Source: Myxococcus sp. CA023 (GTDB taxonomy: Bacteria; Myxococcota; Myxococcia; Myxococcales; Myxococcaceae). Taken from it: a stretch of DNA of 64,000 bases. The notes below the pieces were generated by a model. It was not told the DNA's origin and did not search any database. It saw only the letters and a program-made list of their open reading frames with translations. The translations under genes and the position numbers were made by a program. Shown here in pieces: positions 25,710 to 33,282 of the stretch; positions within the stretch are counted from its first letter, which is position 1, and the number at the start of each line of letters is the position of its first letter. Where the stretch lies: contig NZ_JAAEAH010000005.1 of assembly GCF_010998615.1 (NCBI RefSeq), positions 118,153 to 182,152 on the forward strand, written 5' to 3'.

Positions 25710-26381
25710 TCAGCGCGACGAGCGCGCGCCGGTGTGGTCGAAGCGGGAGGCCAGCGCGTCACCCAGCCATTGGACGAGCTGCACCAGCACCAGCAACACC
25801 ACCAGGCAGCCCAACATGACGTCGGTGCGGAAGCGCATGTAGCCGTACTTCACCGCGAGGTCGCCCAGGCCGCCGCCGCCCACCGCGCCCGCCATGGCGC
25901 TGTAGCCCAGCAGGCTGATGATGACGAGCGCGGTGCCGCGCACGAGCGACGGCAGCGCCTCCGGAATGAGGACCTGGAAGACGATGCGGCGGTGGGTGGA
26001 GCCCATGGCGATGGCGGCCTCCACCAGCCCGGCGTCCACTTCGCGGAGGCTTTGCTCGACGACGCGTCCCATGAAGGGAATGGCCGCCACGACCAGGGGA
26101 ACGATGGCGGCGGTGGTGCCGATGGTGGTGCCCACCAGCAGGCGGGTGAGCGGGACGATGGCCACCATGAGGATGATGAACGGGACGGAGCGGCCCACGT
26201 TGACGAGCGTGCCCAGCACCCGGTTCAGCGCCGGACGTTCCCACAGGCCACCCCGGTCCGTGACGACCAGCAGCACGCCCAAGGGCAGTCCCGCGAGGAG
26301 GACGAGCACCGCGGCCACGGACGTCATGTAGAGCGTCTCACCGGTGGCCACGCCCAGCAGGCGCGGAAGCTGGCTATCCAT
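25710..26381 (-). CDS. metI: methionine ABC transporter, permease
   Basis: A 223-residue inner-membrane permease with five to six membrane segments. It has the ABC coupling motif in VEAAIAMGSTHRRIVFQVLIPEALPS (EAA loop), which contacts MetN. The GRSVPFIILMVAIVPLTRLL stretch is typical of MetI. Its ATG at 26381 overlaps the metN stop (26374) by 8 bases, so translation is coupled. Confidence 0.94.
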   Translation of the reverse strand: MDSQLPRLLGVATGETLYMTSVAAVLVLLAGLPLGVLLVVTDRGGLWERPALNRVLGTLVNVGRSVPFIILMVAIVPLTRLLVGTTIGTTAAIVPLVVAAIPFMGRVVEQSLREVDAGLVEAAIAMGSTHRRIVFQVLIPEALPSLVRGTALVIISLLGYSAMAGAVGGGGLGDLAVKYGYMRFRTDVMLGCLVVLLVLVQLVQWLGDALASRFDHTGARSSR

Positions 26382-27366
26382 GTGCGGCCTCCTCGAGCGT
26401 CAGTCCCTGCTCGCGCAGGTACGCGAGTGCCTGGCTCACGGCATCGGCGGAACCCTGGAGGTCGACGAGGAGCCTTCCCACGCGGGTGTTGCCCACGCGC
26501 TCCATGGCGCCTTCAACCAGCAGGGCGTCCACGTCGAACTGGCGCGCCAGGGTGCCCAGGAGGGGCCGCCGCGCGTGCTCGCCCGCGAGCGTCAGCGCCA
26601 CGCGGCGGCCCGAGGGCGCGTCCGTCGGTGGGGCGAATGCCGGAAAGCACAGTTGATGCAACCGGGTGCTGGGATGGGCGAGCAGCTCCGTCACCTTGCC
26701 CTGCTCCACGAGCCGTCCCCGCTCCAGCACCGACACCGAGTCGCAGATGGCCTTCACCACGTCCATCTGGTGGGTGATGAGGAGCAGCGTCACGCCGAGC
26801 TTCTGGTTGATGTCACGCAGCAGCCCCAGCACCGAGCGCGTCGTCTCTGGGTCCAGCGCGGAGGTGGCCTCGTCGGACAGCAGGACGCGAGGCCGGGGCG
26901 CCAGCGCCCGCGCGATGCCCACCCGCTGCTTTTGTCCGCCGGAGAGCTGCGAGGGGTAGGCCTGCGCCTTGTCGGACAGTCCCACGAGCGACAGCAGCTC
27001 CTCCACGCGCTCGCGGATGGCCTCGCGTGGGGCGCCCGCTACTTCCAGCGGGTACGCGACGTTCGCCGCTACCGTCTTCGAGCCGAAGAGGTTGAAGTGC
27101 TGGAAGATCATCCCGATGCCCTGGCGTGCTTTGCGCAGTGCCTCCGGATTGAGGGCCAGCAAGTCCTGTCCGTCGACGGAGACGGAGCCCTCGGTGGGGC
27201 GCTCCAGGAGGTTGGCGCAGCGGATGAGCGTGGATTTGCCGGCGCCGCTTTGTCCCAGCACGCCGTGGATTTCGCCGGCCTCCACCCGGAGCGACACGTT
27301 CCTCAGCGCCGCGACCTCCCGCCCGCTTGCCGTGTAGACCTTGCTGACTCCGCGAAACGCAATCAC
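26374..27366 (-). CDS. metN: methionine ABC transporter, ATP-binding protein
   Basis: A 330-residue ATPase. Walker A is GQSGAGKST (39-46), the signature is LSGGQKQR, Walker B is RVLLSDEATSALD and the H-loop is LLLITHQMD. A C-terminal NIL domain (about 250-325) fits MetN, where methionine binding there shuts down transport (trans-inhibition). It is the first gene of metNIQ. The 340 bases upstream hold a candidate leader ORF and three hairpins (27503-27641), which suggests control by attenuation. The trans-sulfuration genes end just upstream, so uptake and synthesis of sulfur amino acids are neighbours. Confidence 0.95.
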   Translation of the reverse strand: MIAFRGVSKVYTASGREVAALRNVSLRVEAGEIHGVLGQSGAGKSTLIRCANLLERPTEGSVSVDGQDLLALNPEALRKARQGIGMIFQHFNLFGSKTVAANVAYPLEVAGAPREAIRERVEELLSLVGLSDKAQAYPSQLSGGQKQRVGIARALAPRPRVLLSDEATSALDPETTRSVLGLLRDINQKLGVTLLLITHQMDVVKAICDSVSVLERGRLVEQGKVTELLAHPSTRLHQLCFPAFAPPTDAPSGRRVALTLAGEHARRPLLGTLARQFDVDALLVEGAMERVGNTRVGRLLVDLQGSADAVSQALAYLREQGLTLEEAAHG

Positions 27367-27502
27367 GGCGTGGCGCTCCGGCTGGGCGTGGCTCGCGCGG
27401 GCCCAGGGGGCCGCTGCTCATTCGTGTCCGGGGTGCCGCGCATGGACTGCTCCTGGGGACTGCGGAGGTGGGACGAGGGCTCGCGCGAGGTGCGCGAAGG
27501 AC

Positions 27503-27534
27503 GGCCCGTGCCTGGACGAAGCAGGCAACGGGCC
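27503..27534 (-). promoter_or_regulatory. strong hairpin in the metN leader (attenuator candidate)
   Basis: GGCCCG plus TGCCTG (27503-27514) pairs with CAGGCA (27522-27527) and CGGGCC (27529-27534): 12 bp with one unpaired base and a 7-nt loop. It lies 137 bases before the metN start and 38 bases after the stop of the candidate leader ORF. No T-tract follows on the minus strand, so an intrinsic terminator is not proven. Confidence 0.45.
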
Positions 27535-27547
27535 GGGCCGGGAGGAA

Positions 27548-27592
27548 CGTCGGTTCGTTTCGTGAGGGAGGCTCAGCGCGCGCGAACGGACG
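27548..27592 (-). promoter_or_regulatory. second hairpin in the metN leader
   Basis: CGTC-g-GTTCG (27548-27557) pairs with CGAAC-g-GACG (27583-27592), with one mismatched pair. The loop holds the stop codon of the candidate leader ORF, so a ribosome finishing the ORF would melt this stem. Confidence 0.3.
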
Positions 27593-27641
27593 GACCCGTG
27601 GGGGCATGACAACACATGCCTCCGCGACAGAATCCGAACAT
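27573..27641 (-). CDS. candidate Cys-Cys leader peptide of metNIQ
   Basis: A 22-codon frame starting MFGFCRGGMCCH and ending SVRAR, with three Cys codons, two in tandem. A 6-bp hairpin (27603-27620, GGCATG/CATGCC) lies exactly over the codons for Gly-Met-Cys-Cys-His-Ala. Leader ORFs with tandem codons for the regulating amino acid are the known design of ribosome-mediated attenuation. Cys-rich ones precede sulfur genes in actinobacteria. There is no good ribosome-binding site ahead of the ATG at 27641 or of an in-frame ATG at 27659, which is the main weakness. The region 27367-27706 otherwise holds no gene. Confidence 0.35.
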   Translation of the reverse strand: MFGFCRGGMCCHAPTGPSVRAR

Positions 27642-27706
27642 GGCGCAACCAGCGAGCATCGGCGCAGAGAGGTAATGGAGCCGACGCGGCATGTCAACCT
27701 GGCGGC

Positions 27707-28837
27707 CTATGCCGCCACGCGGCCTGCCTGCGTGAATGCCCGCACGAAGTCCTCTTGCAGGTCCTCCAGGTCCTCCAATCCCACCGAGAAGCGGATGAGT
27801 CCGTCGGTGATGCCCCGGCGCTCCCGCTCGGCGGCGGGCACGGAGGCGTGGGAGTGTCGAGCCGGAACGGTGATGATGCTCTCCACCGCGCCCAGCGACA
27901 CGCCCAGCAGGGGGAGCTGGAGCGATTCCACGAAGGGCGCCGCCAGCGTGTCCTGGGCCAGCCGGAACGACACCACCGCGCCCGTGCCTGGATAGAAGAC
28001 CCGCCGCACCTCCGGCCGCTCGGTGAGCCACTTCGCCAGGGCTCCCGCCGTGCGCACCTGCCGCTCCAGGCGGACCTGCAGCGTCTTGATGCCCCGCTGG
28101 AGGAGGAAGCAGTCCTGGGGGCCCAGCACCGCGCCCACCGCGTTCTGGAGGAAGCCGAGCTCCTGCGCGAGCGCGGGCGTCTTCACCACCACCGCCCCGG
28201 CGACGACGTCACTGTGGCCGCCGAGGTACTTGGTGGCGGAGTGGATGACGATGTCCGCGCCCTCGGTCAGCGGACGCGAGAGGGCCGGGGACAGGAACGT
28301 GTTGTCCACGATGAGCAGCGCCCCATGCGCCTGGGCGACCCGCGCCATCGCGGGGATGTCGGTGCGGTTGAGGAAGGGGTTGCTCACGCTCTCCACCAGC
28401 AGCGCCCGCGTGTTGGGGCGGAGGGCGGCGCGCACGGCGTCCGGGTCGCTGGTGTCCACGAAGGTGGCCTGCAGGCCGAAGCGGCTGAAGACGCGAGTGA
28501 GCACCCGGTAGGTGCCGCCGTAACAGTCGTCCGTCACGACGACGTGGTCCCCCGCGCTGAAGAGCATCAGCACGCTGGACACGGCGGCCATGCCAGAGCC
28601 GAAGGCAAAGGCCGCGTGGCCTTCGTCCAGTGCCGCGAGCACGCCCTCCAGGGCCTTGCGCGTGGGGTTTCCGGAGCGCGCGTAGTCGAACTCGCCGGGC
28701 GTCTCCAGGCCCGGCTGGTCGAACATGGACACCTGGTAGATGGGGACGGCGGCGGCGCCCGTGACGGGGTCCTGCTCATGCCCCGTGTGCAGCAGACGGG
28801 TCGCGAAGCGCGTGGGCCAGGTCGGCGATGATGTCAT
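27707..28837 (-). CDS. trans-sulfuration PLP enzyme (cystathionine beta-lyase or gamma-synthase type)
   Basis: A 376-residue Cys/Met metabolism PLP enzyme. It has the PLP lysine in ADIVIHSATKYLGGHSD, the substrate-phosphate region YARSGNPTRKALEGVLAALDEG and the late motif VSLGAVESIITVPARHSHAS. It follows a close relative (28776-29876), as in pairs where one gene is cystathionine gamma-synthase and the next cystathionine beta-lyase (as in Bacillus metI-metC). Sequence reading alone cannot say which is which; position makes this the likelier lyase, yielding homocysteine. The start at 28837 overlaps the upstream gene by 62 bases, and the family N-terminus RFATRLLHTGHEQDP lies inside that overlap, so no later start fits. 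Confidence 0.88.
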   Translation of the reverse strand: MTSSPTWPTRFATRLLHTGHEQDPVTGAAAVPIYQVSMFDQPGLETPGEFDYARSGNPTRKALEGVLAALDEGHAAFAFGSGMAAVSSVLMLFSAGDHVVVTDDCYGGTYRVLTRVFSRFGLQATFVDTSDPDAVRAALRPNTRALLVESVSNPFLNRTDIPAMARVAQAHGALLIVDNTFLSPALSRPLTEGADIVIHSATKYLGGHSDVVAGAVVVKTPALAQELGFLQNAVGAVLGPQDCFLLQRGIKTLQVRLERQVRTAGALAKWLTERPEVRRVFYPGTGAVVSFRLAQDTLAAPFVESLQLPLLGVSLGAVESIITVPARHSHASVPAAERERRGITDGLIRFSVGLEDLEDLQEDFVRAFTQAGRVAA

Positions 28838-29876
28838 GGGAGTCCTCGATTCCTACGGAGAGCCGGAGCAGCCGGTCGGAGATGCCCAGCGCCTCCCGGC
28901 GCTCGGCGGGGATGTCAGCGTGGGTCTGCGTGGTGGGGTAGGTGATGAGCGTCTCCACGCCGCCGAGCGACTCGGCGAAGAGACACAGCTGCACGGACGC
29001 GAGCACCTGGGGCACCAGGGCCGCGTGGGCGACGGTGAAGGACAGCATCCCGCCCACGCCGGGATAGAAGACGCGCTCCACGCCCGGGTGGGCGCGCAGC
29101 CACGCGGCCACTTCTCGCGCGTTGGCCTGGTGCCGCTCCATGCGCAGGGCCAGCGTCTTCAGGCCGCGAATCACCAGGTACGCGTCCTGCGGACCGAGAA
29201 TCGCGCCGATGCCGTTCTGGAGGTACGCGAGCCGCTCGCCCAGCGCGGCGTCCTTGACCACCAGCGCGCCCGCGACGACGTCGTTGTGTCCGGCCAGGTA
29301 CTTCGTCGCGCTGTGCACGACGATGTCCGCGCCCAGCTCCAGCGGGCGCTGCAGCCACGGCGTGAGGAAGGTGTTGTCGACGATGAGCAGCACCCCGGCC
29401 TTGCGGGCAATGGCCGCCAGTTCGGAGAGGTCGGCGGTGCGCATCATCGGGTTGGTGGGCGTCTCCACGACGATGGCGCGGGTGTTGGGGCGCAGCGCGT
29501 CCCGCACGGCGCTGGGCCGGGAGGTGTCCACGAAGGTGCAGGGGACGTGGAGGATGCGGTCCACCAGCCGGTAGGTACCGCCGTAGAGGTCCTCGGTGAG
29601 GAGGACGTGGTCCTCCGGGCCGAAGAGCTGGAGGGCACAGTGCAGCGCCGCCATGCCGGAGCTGAAGGCCAGGCCCCGGCTGCCACCCTCCAGTTGCGCC
29701 AGCGCATCCTCCAGCGCGGAGCGGGTGGGGTTTCGCGTGCGCGAGTAGTCGTAGCCGGTGGATTGCCCGAGCGCGGGGTGCTGGAAGGTGGCGGATTGGT
29801 AGATGGGGACGGCGACCGCGCCGGTGGTGGGGTCGCGGCGCACGCCGGCGTGGACGAGAGCGGTGGCGAGTTTCAT
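28776..29876 (-). CDS. trans-sulfuration PLP enzyme (cystathionine gamma-synthase type)
   Basis: A 366-residue enzyme of the same family. The start is KLATALVHAGVRRDPTTGAV, the substrate region is YSRTRNPTRSALEDALAQLEGG, the PLP lysine is in ADIVVHSATKYLAGHND and the late motif is ESLGGVETLITYPTTQTHAD. It would join an activated homoserine with cysteine to make cystathionine. Direct sulfhydrylation is a known side activity. It lies 24 bases after the aspartokinase/homoserine dehydrogenase gene, so homoserine supply and use are linked. The C-terminal residues after IEDSHDIIADLAHAL are encoded in the overlap with the next gene. Confidence 0.88.
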   Translation of the reverse strand: MKLATALVHAGVRRDPTTGAVAVPIYQSATFQHPALGQSTGYDYSRTRNPTRSALEDALAQLEGGSRGLAFSSGMAALHCALQLFGPEDHVLLTEDLYGGTYRLVDRILHVPCTFVDTSRPSAVRDALRPNTRAIVVETPTNPMMRTADLSELAAIARKAGVLLIVDNTFLTPWLQRPLELGADIVVHSATKYLAGHNDVVAGALVVKDAALGERLAYLQNGIGAILGPQDAYLVIRGLKTLALRMERHQANAREVAAWLRAHPGVERVFYPGVGGMLSFTVAHAALVPQVLASVQLCLFAESLGGVETLITYPTTQTHADIPAERREALGISDRLLRLSVGIEDSHDIIADLAHALRDPSAAHGA

Positions 29877-29900
29877 GAGAGGACCCTTTCGGTGGCGCGC

Positions 29901-32396
29901 TCAGCGACCGCGCAGCGTTTGGGAGATGCGGAGGATGTCCGCCAGCACGCCGGACGCGGTGACGGCGCCGCCCGCGCCCGCGCCCCGGACGGTGAGCGGG
30001 AAGTCGCTGTGGCGGGTGGTGGTGAAGGAGACGAAGGACTCGGAGCCGCGGAGGTCCGCCGCGGGGTGGCCCGCTTCAACGCCTACGGGGCCCACGCGGA
30101 TGACGGGACTGCCCGTGCCCGCCTTCGATGGGTCGATGCGTGCCAGGTAGCGCAGCACGGTGCCGGCGTGGCGGCAGCGGGCCACACGCTCCGCGTAGGC
30201 CGCGTCCTGCGTGGCGAGCACCTGGAAGAACGAGTCCACGCTGGCGCACTCATCCGTGGCGACGAAGGGCTCCAGCGCCACGTCCGACAGGGAGAGCGGC
30301 AGGCCCAGCTCCCGAGCGAGGATGAGCGCCTTGCGCGCGACGTCCGTGCCGCTCAGGTCCTCGCGAGGGTCCGGCTCCGTGAAGCCGCGCTCCCGGGCGG
30401 TGCGGACGGCCCGGGACAGGGGCACGCCGGCCGTCAGTTCGTTGCAGATGAAGCCCAGGCTGCCGGACAGGGACGCGGTGATGAGGCGAACGGTGTCACC
30501 GGTGCGCACCAGGTTCGCCAGCGTGTCGATGACGGGCAGGCTGGACGCCACCGTTGTCTCGTAGTGGTACGCGACGTGGTTGCGGCGCGCCGTGTCCACC
30601 AGCGCTTCGCGGGCCTCCCACGGCAGCGCCAGCGGCTTCTTGTTGGCCGCCACCACGTGGATGCCGCGCTGGAAGGCCTCCGTGTAGAGCGCCTCCAACC
30701 CGCCCGCGGCGGTGCAGTCGACCAGGATGGGGACGGGCAGCCGCCGGAGCGCGTCCAACAAGGGGACCAGGGTGCGCGCCTGGGGCGCCTCGGGCGTCAC
30801 GCCTTCGAGCCGCGCCTCCACGCCGTCGAGCGTGAGCCCCGCCGCGTCGAAGAGCGCGCGCTTGCTGTCCGCCAGCCCCACGACACGCAGCGCGATGCCG
30901 TGCCTGTCCCGGAGCAGCGTCTGCTGCGCGCGCAACTGGGCCAGCAGTTGTCCGCCCACCGTGCCTCGGCCGAGGACGAAGAGGCTCACCTGCTGATGGG
31001 CCAGGTTGAAGGCCGCGTGCGTGGTGCGCGCGGCGACGGCGGTGTCCGCCGCGTCGACGACGCATGAAAGGGAGCGGGAGCTGGCCCCCTGGGCGCTGGC
31101 GCGCACGTTGACGCCCACCGCGCCCAGCGCGCTGAAGAAGCGCCCGGCCACGTTGACGCCGTGGCCCATGGTCTCCGCCACCAGCGTCAGCAGCGTCACC
31201 GGCTGGCGGACCTCCAGCGGTTCCACTTCGCGGCGTGAAAGCTCCTGCGCCAGCTCGGCGGCGAGCACGGACCGTGCGTGCTCCGCGTCGGGGCGAGGCA
31301 CGACGACGGCCAGTGACTGGCCATTGGCGGACTGCGCGGTCATCCACACCGTGACGCGCGCTTCTCGCAGCGCGGCCAGTACGCGCTCCCCCAGTTGGAA
31401 CTGGTCGGACAGCTTGCGCACCTCGATGCCGAGCAGCGCCAGGTCCTCGCGCGTCGCGATGCAGGCGGGACGCTGGCCGTCGCGCGAACCGATGGCGTCG
31501 ATGAGCGTGCCCGGGTGCTCCGGCTCCATGGTGTTGCGGATGCGCAGGGAAATTCCGGACTCGATGAGCGGAATCATCGTGCGTGGGTGCAGCATGCGGG
31601 CGCCCACCGCCGCCAGCTCCAGGCCCTCGCCGTGAGTGAGGTGCGCCACGGGGTAGGCGTCCGTGACCAGCTCCGGGTCGGCGGTGTGCAGGCCGAGCAC
31701 GTCCGTCCACACCGTGACTTCCGACGCGCCCAGGCCCTGGGCCACCAGCGCCGCGGTGTAGTCGGAGCCGTTGCGGCCCAGCGTGGTGGTGCGTCCATCC
31801 GGCGTGGCGGCGATGAAGCCGGGGAGCACGGGCACCTCAACGCCCCACGTCTCCCGGGCGGCCTGGAGTCGCTCCCGCGTCCGAACCAGGTCCACCCTCG
31901 CCGCGCCGAAGCGGTCATCCGTCACCAGGAGCTGCCGCGCGTCAAGGAAGGTGGCGGACGTGCCATGGGCCGTGAGCAGCTCCGCCAGCAGCGTGGCGGA
32001 CACCAGCTCACCGAACGACAGCACCCGGTCTCTCGTGGGAGCGGAGCACTCTCGCGTGAGTGAGACGCCTTGGAGCAGCTGACTCAGCGGCGCGAGGAGC
32101 CCGTCGACTCGCTCGGCCAGCGCGGTGGCTTGTCCGGGCGCCAGCGCCGCGGCGTTGGCCTTCGCGAGGTCGGCGATGCGCGTGGCCACCGCGAGCGCGC
32201 CTTCCAGGTCACCCTCGGTGGCGAGGTGGGCCGCGTCCAGCAGCCAGTCCGTGGTGTCGCCCATCGCGGAGACGACCACTGCCAGCGGGCCTTGCCGCGC
32301 GTGCTTGCCAATCAGCTCCACCACCTGACGGAGCCGCGTGGGCGAGCCCACGGACGTGCCACCGAACTTCATCACCTGCAGGGACGTGCTGCTCAT
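29901..32396 (-). CDS. thrA: bifunctional aspartokinase / homoserine dehydrogenase
   Basis: An 831-residue fusion. Residues about 1-290 are the aspartokinase domain (KFGGTSVGSPTRLRQV, and FIAATPDGRTTTLGRNGSDY around the aspartate site). ACT-type regulatory domains follow. The homoserine dehydrogenase begins near 470 with the NADP motif FVLGRGTVGGQLLAQL and contains VAANKKPLALPWEA and the catalytic region ITASLSGSLGFICNEL. It makes aspartyl phosphate and later reduces aspartate semialdehyde to homoserine. The ThrA/MetL type is known, and the methionine genes downstream make a MetL-like role (methionine branch) plausible. The start is the ATG at 32396. A long non-coding stretch precedes it. Confidence 0.94.
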   Translation of the reverse strand: MSSTSLQVMKFGGTSVGSPTRLRQVVELIGKHARQGPLAVVVSAMGDTTDWLLDAAHLATEGDLEGALAVATRIADLAKANAAALAPGQATALAERVDGLLAPLSQLLQGVSLTRECSAPTRDRVLSFGELVSATLLAELLTAHGTSATFLDARQLLVTDDRFGAARVDLVRTRERLQAARETWGVEVPVLPGFIAATPDGRTTTLGRNGSDYTAALVAQGLGASEVTVWTDVLGLHTADPELVTDAYPVAHLTHGEGLELAAVGARMLHPRTMIPLIESGISLRIRNTMEPEHPGTLIDAIGSRDGQRPACIATREDLALLGIEVRKLSDQFQLGERVLAALREARVTVWMTAQSANGQSLAVVVPRPDAEHARSVLAAELAQELSRREVEPLEVRQPVTLLTLVAETMGHGVNVAGRFFSALGAVGVNVRASAQGASSRSLSCVVDAADTAVAARTTHAAFNLAHQQVSLFVLGRGTVGGQLLAQLRAQQTLLRDRHGIALRVVGLADSKRALFDAAGLTLDGVEARLEGVTPEAPQARTLVPLLDALRRLPVPILVDCTAAGGLEALYTEAFQRGIHVVAANKKPLALPWEAREALVDTARRNHVAYHYETTVASSLPVIDTLANLVRTGDTVRLITASLSGSLGFICNELTAGVPLSRAVRTARERGFTEPDPREDLSGTDVARKALILARELGLPLSLSDVALEPFVATDECASVDSFFQVLATQDAAYAERVARCRHAGTVLRYLARIDPSKAGTGSPVIRVGPVGVEAGHPAADLRGSESFVSFTTTRHSDFPLTVRGAGAGGAVTASGVLADILRISQTLRGR

Positions 32397-32668
32397 TGAA
32401 GAACCTCAAGGGGGCCGGCGGGCCCTGATTCGAAAGGGAAGGGCAGACGCGGCGCCCTGTGCCGGACACACGCCGGCCAGACGCGGCGCGCGAGCGCCCA
32501 CGGAGGGAAGAATGAAGGGATTGGAGTTGGAGCCCTGGCGGACTAGCGCGTGCCGCCGGGCCAGCGCATTCGATGCGTGACGCGCGCGCGGCGAAGCACG
32601 GGCAACACGGGCGCGGCGGTCAACGGTGCGGGTGCGGAGCAGGTGGATGGAACCACGGAGGTCCTCTC

Positions 32669-32890
32669 TCACCGAAGCGGGAGGGAGCCCTCCGGCTTCG
32701 GACGCTTGGATTGCTCGGGGAGCCCCTGCTCCTCGAACCGCATCGTTTGGACACCTTGGAGGTCCGACTCCAGGTTGTCGGGCCACCGCGCGAGGCGGCG
32801 GCCGCTCTTGATGCTGCGGACCAAATAAGCGTGGACCCGGGTGTCTGTCAATGCCTCGCGTGGTTTCACTTTCGTCACGGCATCTTCCAT
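32669..32890 (-). CDS. small hypothetical protein upstream of thrA
   Basis: A 73-residue frame starting MEDAVTKVKPREALTDTRVH. Codons 25-44 (around VRSIKSGRRLARWPDNLE) all end in G or C, the pattern of true genes here, while the first 24 codons do not. No domain is recognised and there is no clear ribosome-binding site, so the true start may lie inside. The last codons and stop lie in the hairpin 32672-32701. A promoter-like TTGACA (32851-32846) with TATTTG (32827-32822), 18 bp apart on the same strand, lies within the frame and would give thrA a 420-nt leader if this is not a gene. Confidence 0.35.
   Translation of the reverse strand: MEDAVTKVKPREALTDTRVHAYLVRSIKSGRRLARWPDNLESDLQGVQTMRFEEQGLPEQSKRPKPEGSLPLR
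32672..32701 (-). promoter_or_regulatory. long perfect hairpin upstream of thrA
   Basis: CCGAAGC (32672-32678) pairs with GCTTCGG (32695-32701), and inside it GGAGGG (32680-32685) pairs with CCCTCC (32688-32693), with a single G-G mismatch between the two stems: 13 bp and a 2-nt apex. There is no T-tract on either side. It could be a terminator of the small gene ending at 32669 or a leader element for thrA. Between it and thrA (32397-32668) I see no gene. Confidence 0.45.
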
Positions 32891-32896
32891 TCACGT

Positions 32897-33115
32897 CAGG
32901 ACTTGACGGGAATGCCCGGTGCCCGGGACATGGCGCGCGAGGCGGGCATCACCGCGAAAAACGCGGGCGTGCGGCTTCACCGGGCCCGCCAGGCGCTGAA
33001 GAAGCAACTGGAGCGAAGCTGCGGCAGCTGCGCCGTGCACGGATGCCTGGACTGCTCTTGCAAGCCGTCCCACCGGGCAGGCGGGGCCTTGACGTCTGGC
33101 TCGACGGACGTCTGA
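32897..33115 (+). pseudogene. ECF sigma factor, C-terminal remnant (region 4 and Cys-rich end)
   Basis: The last 72 codons of a frame read as sigma region 4: QDLTGMPGARDMAREAG, then ITAKNAGVRLHRARQALKKQ, followed by ERSCGSCAVHGCLDCSCK, the Cys/His end seen in many myxobacterial ECF sigma factors. In those proteins this is preceded by about 130 residues with region 2; here the upstream frame has no sigma-like sequence and no start with a ribosome-binding site. So the gene has lost its 5' two-thirds. Codon third positions still look coding, so the loss may be recent. An ATG at 32912 could start a 67-residue mini-protein with helix-turn-helix and Cys cluster. Confidence 0.65.
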
Positions 33116-33282
33116 AAGCGCTTGCACCGGGACGGTCCGCCTCGTTAACTCCCACCGAGGCGCCGAGGGGCGCCTGCCCGAAAAGACGACGTCACCCTCG
33201 CTTCTCTCCGCCGTTCGACAGTTCCAGATGAGTTCCTTCCACGGCCCACGAACGGGTGAGGGCCGACGCCAAGGGACTTTTC

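Noticed and set aside
32573..32896. Upstream part of the plus-strand frame as the missing N-terminus of the ECF sigma factor
   Set aside because: Its translation shows no region 2 motifs, and it lies antisense to the more coding-like frame at 32669-32890.
32397..32900. SAM-I riboswitch or other methionine riboswitch upstream of thrA
   Set aside because: No match to the SAM-I core (GAUGAAA, GCAACC and flanking stems) could be found by eye on the minus strand. Only a simple long hairpin is present.
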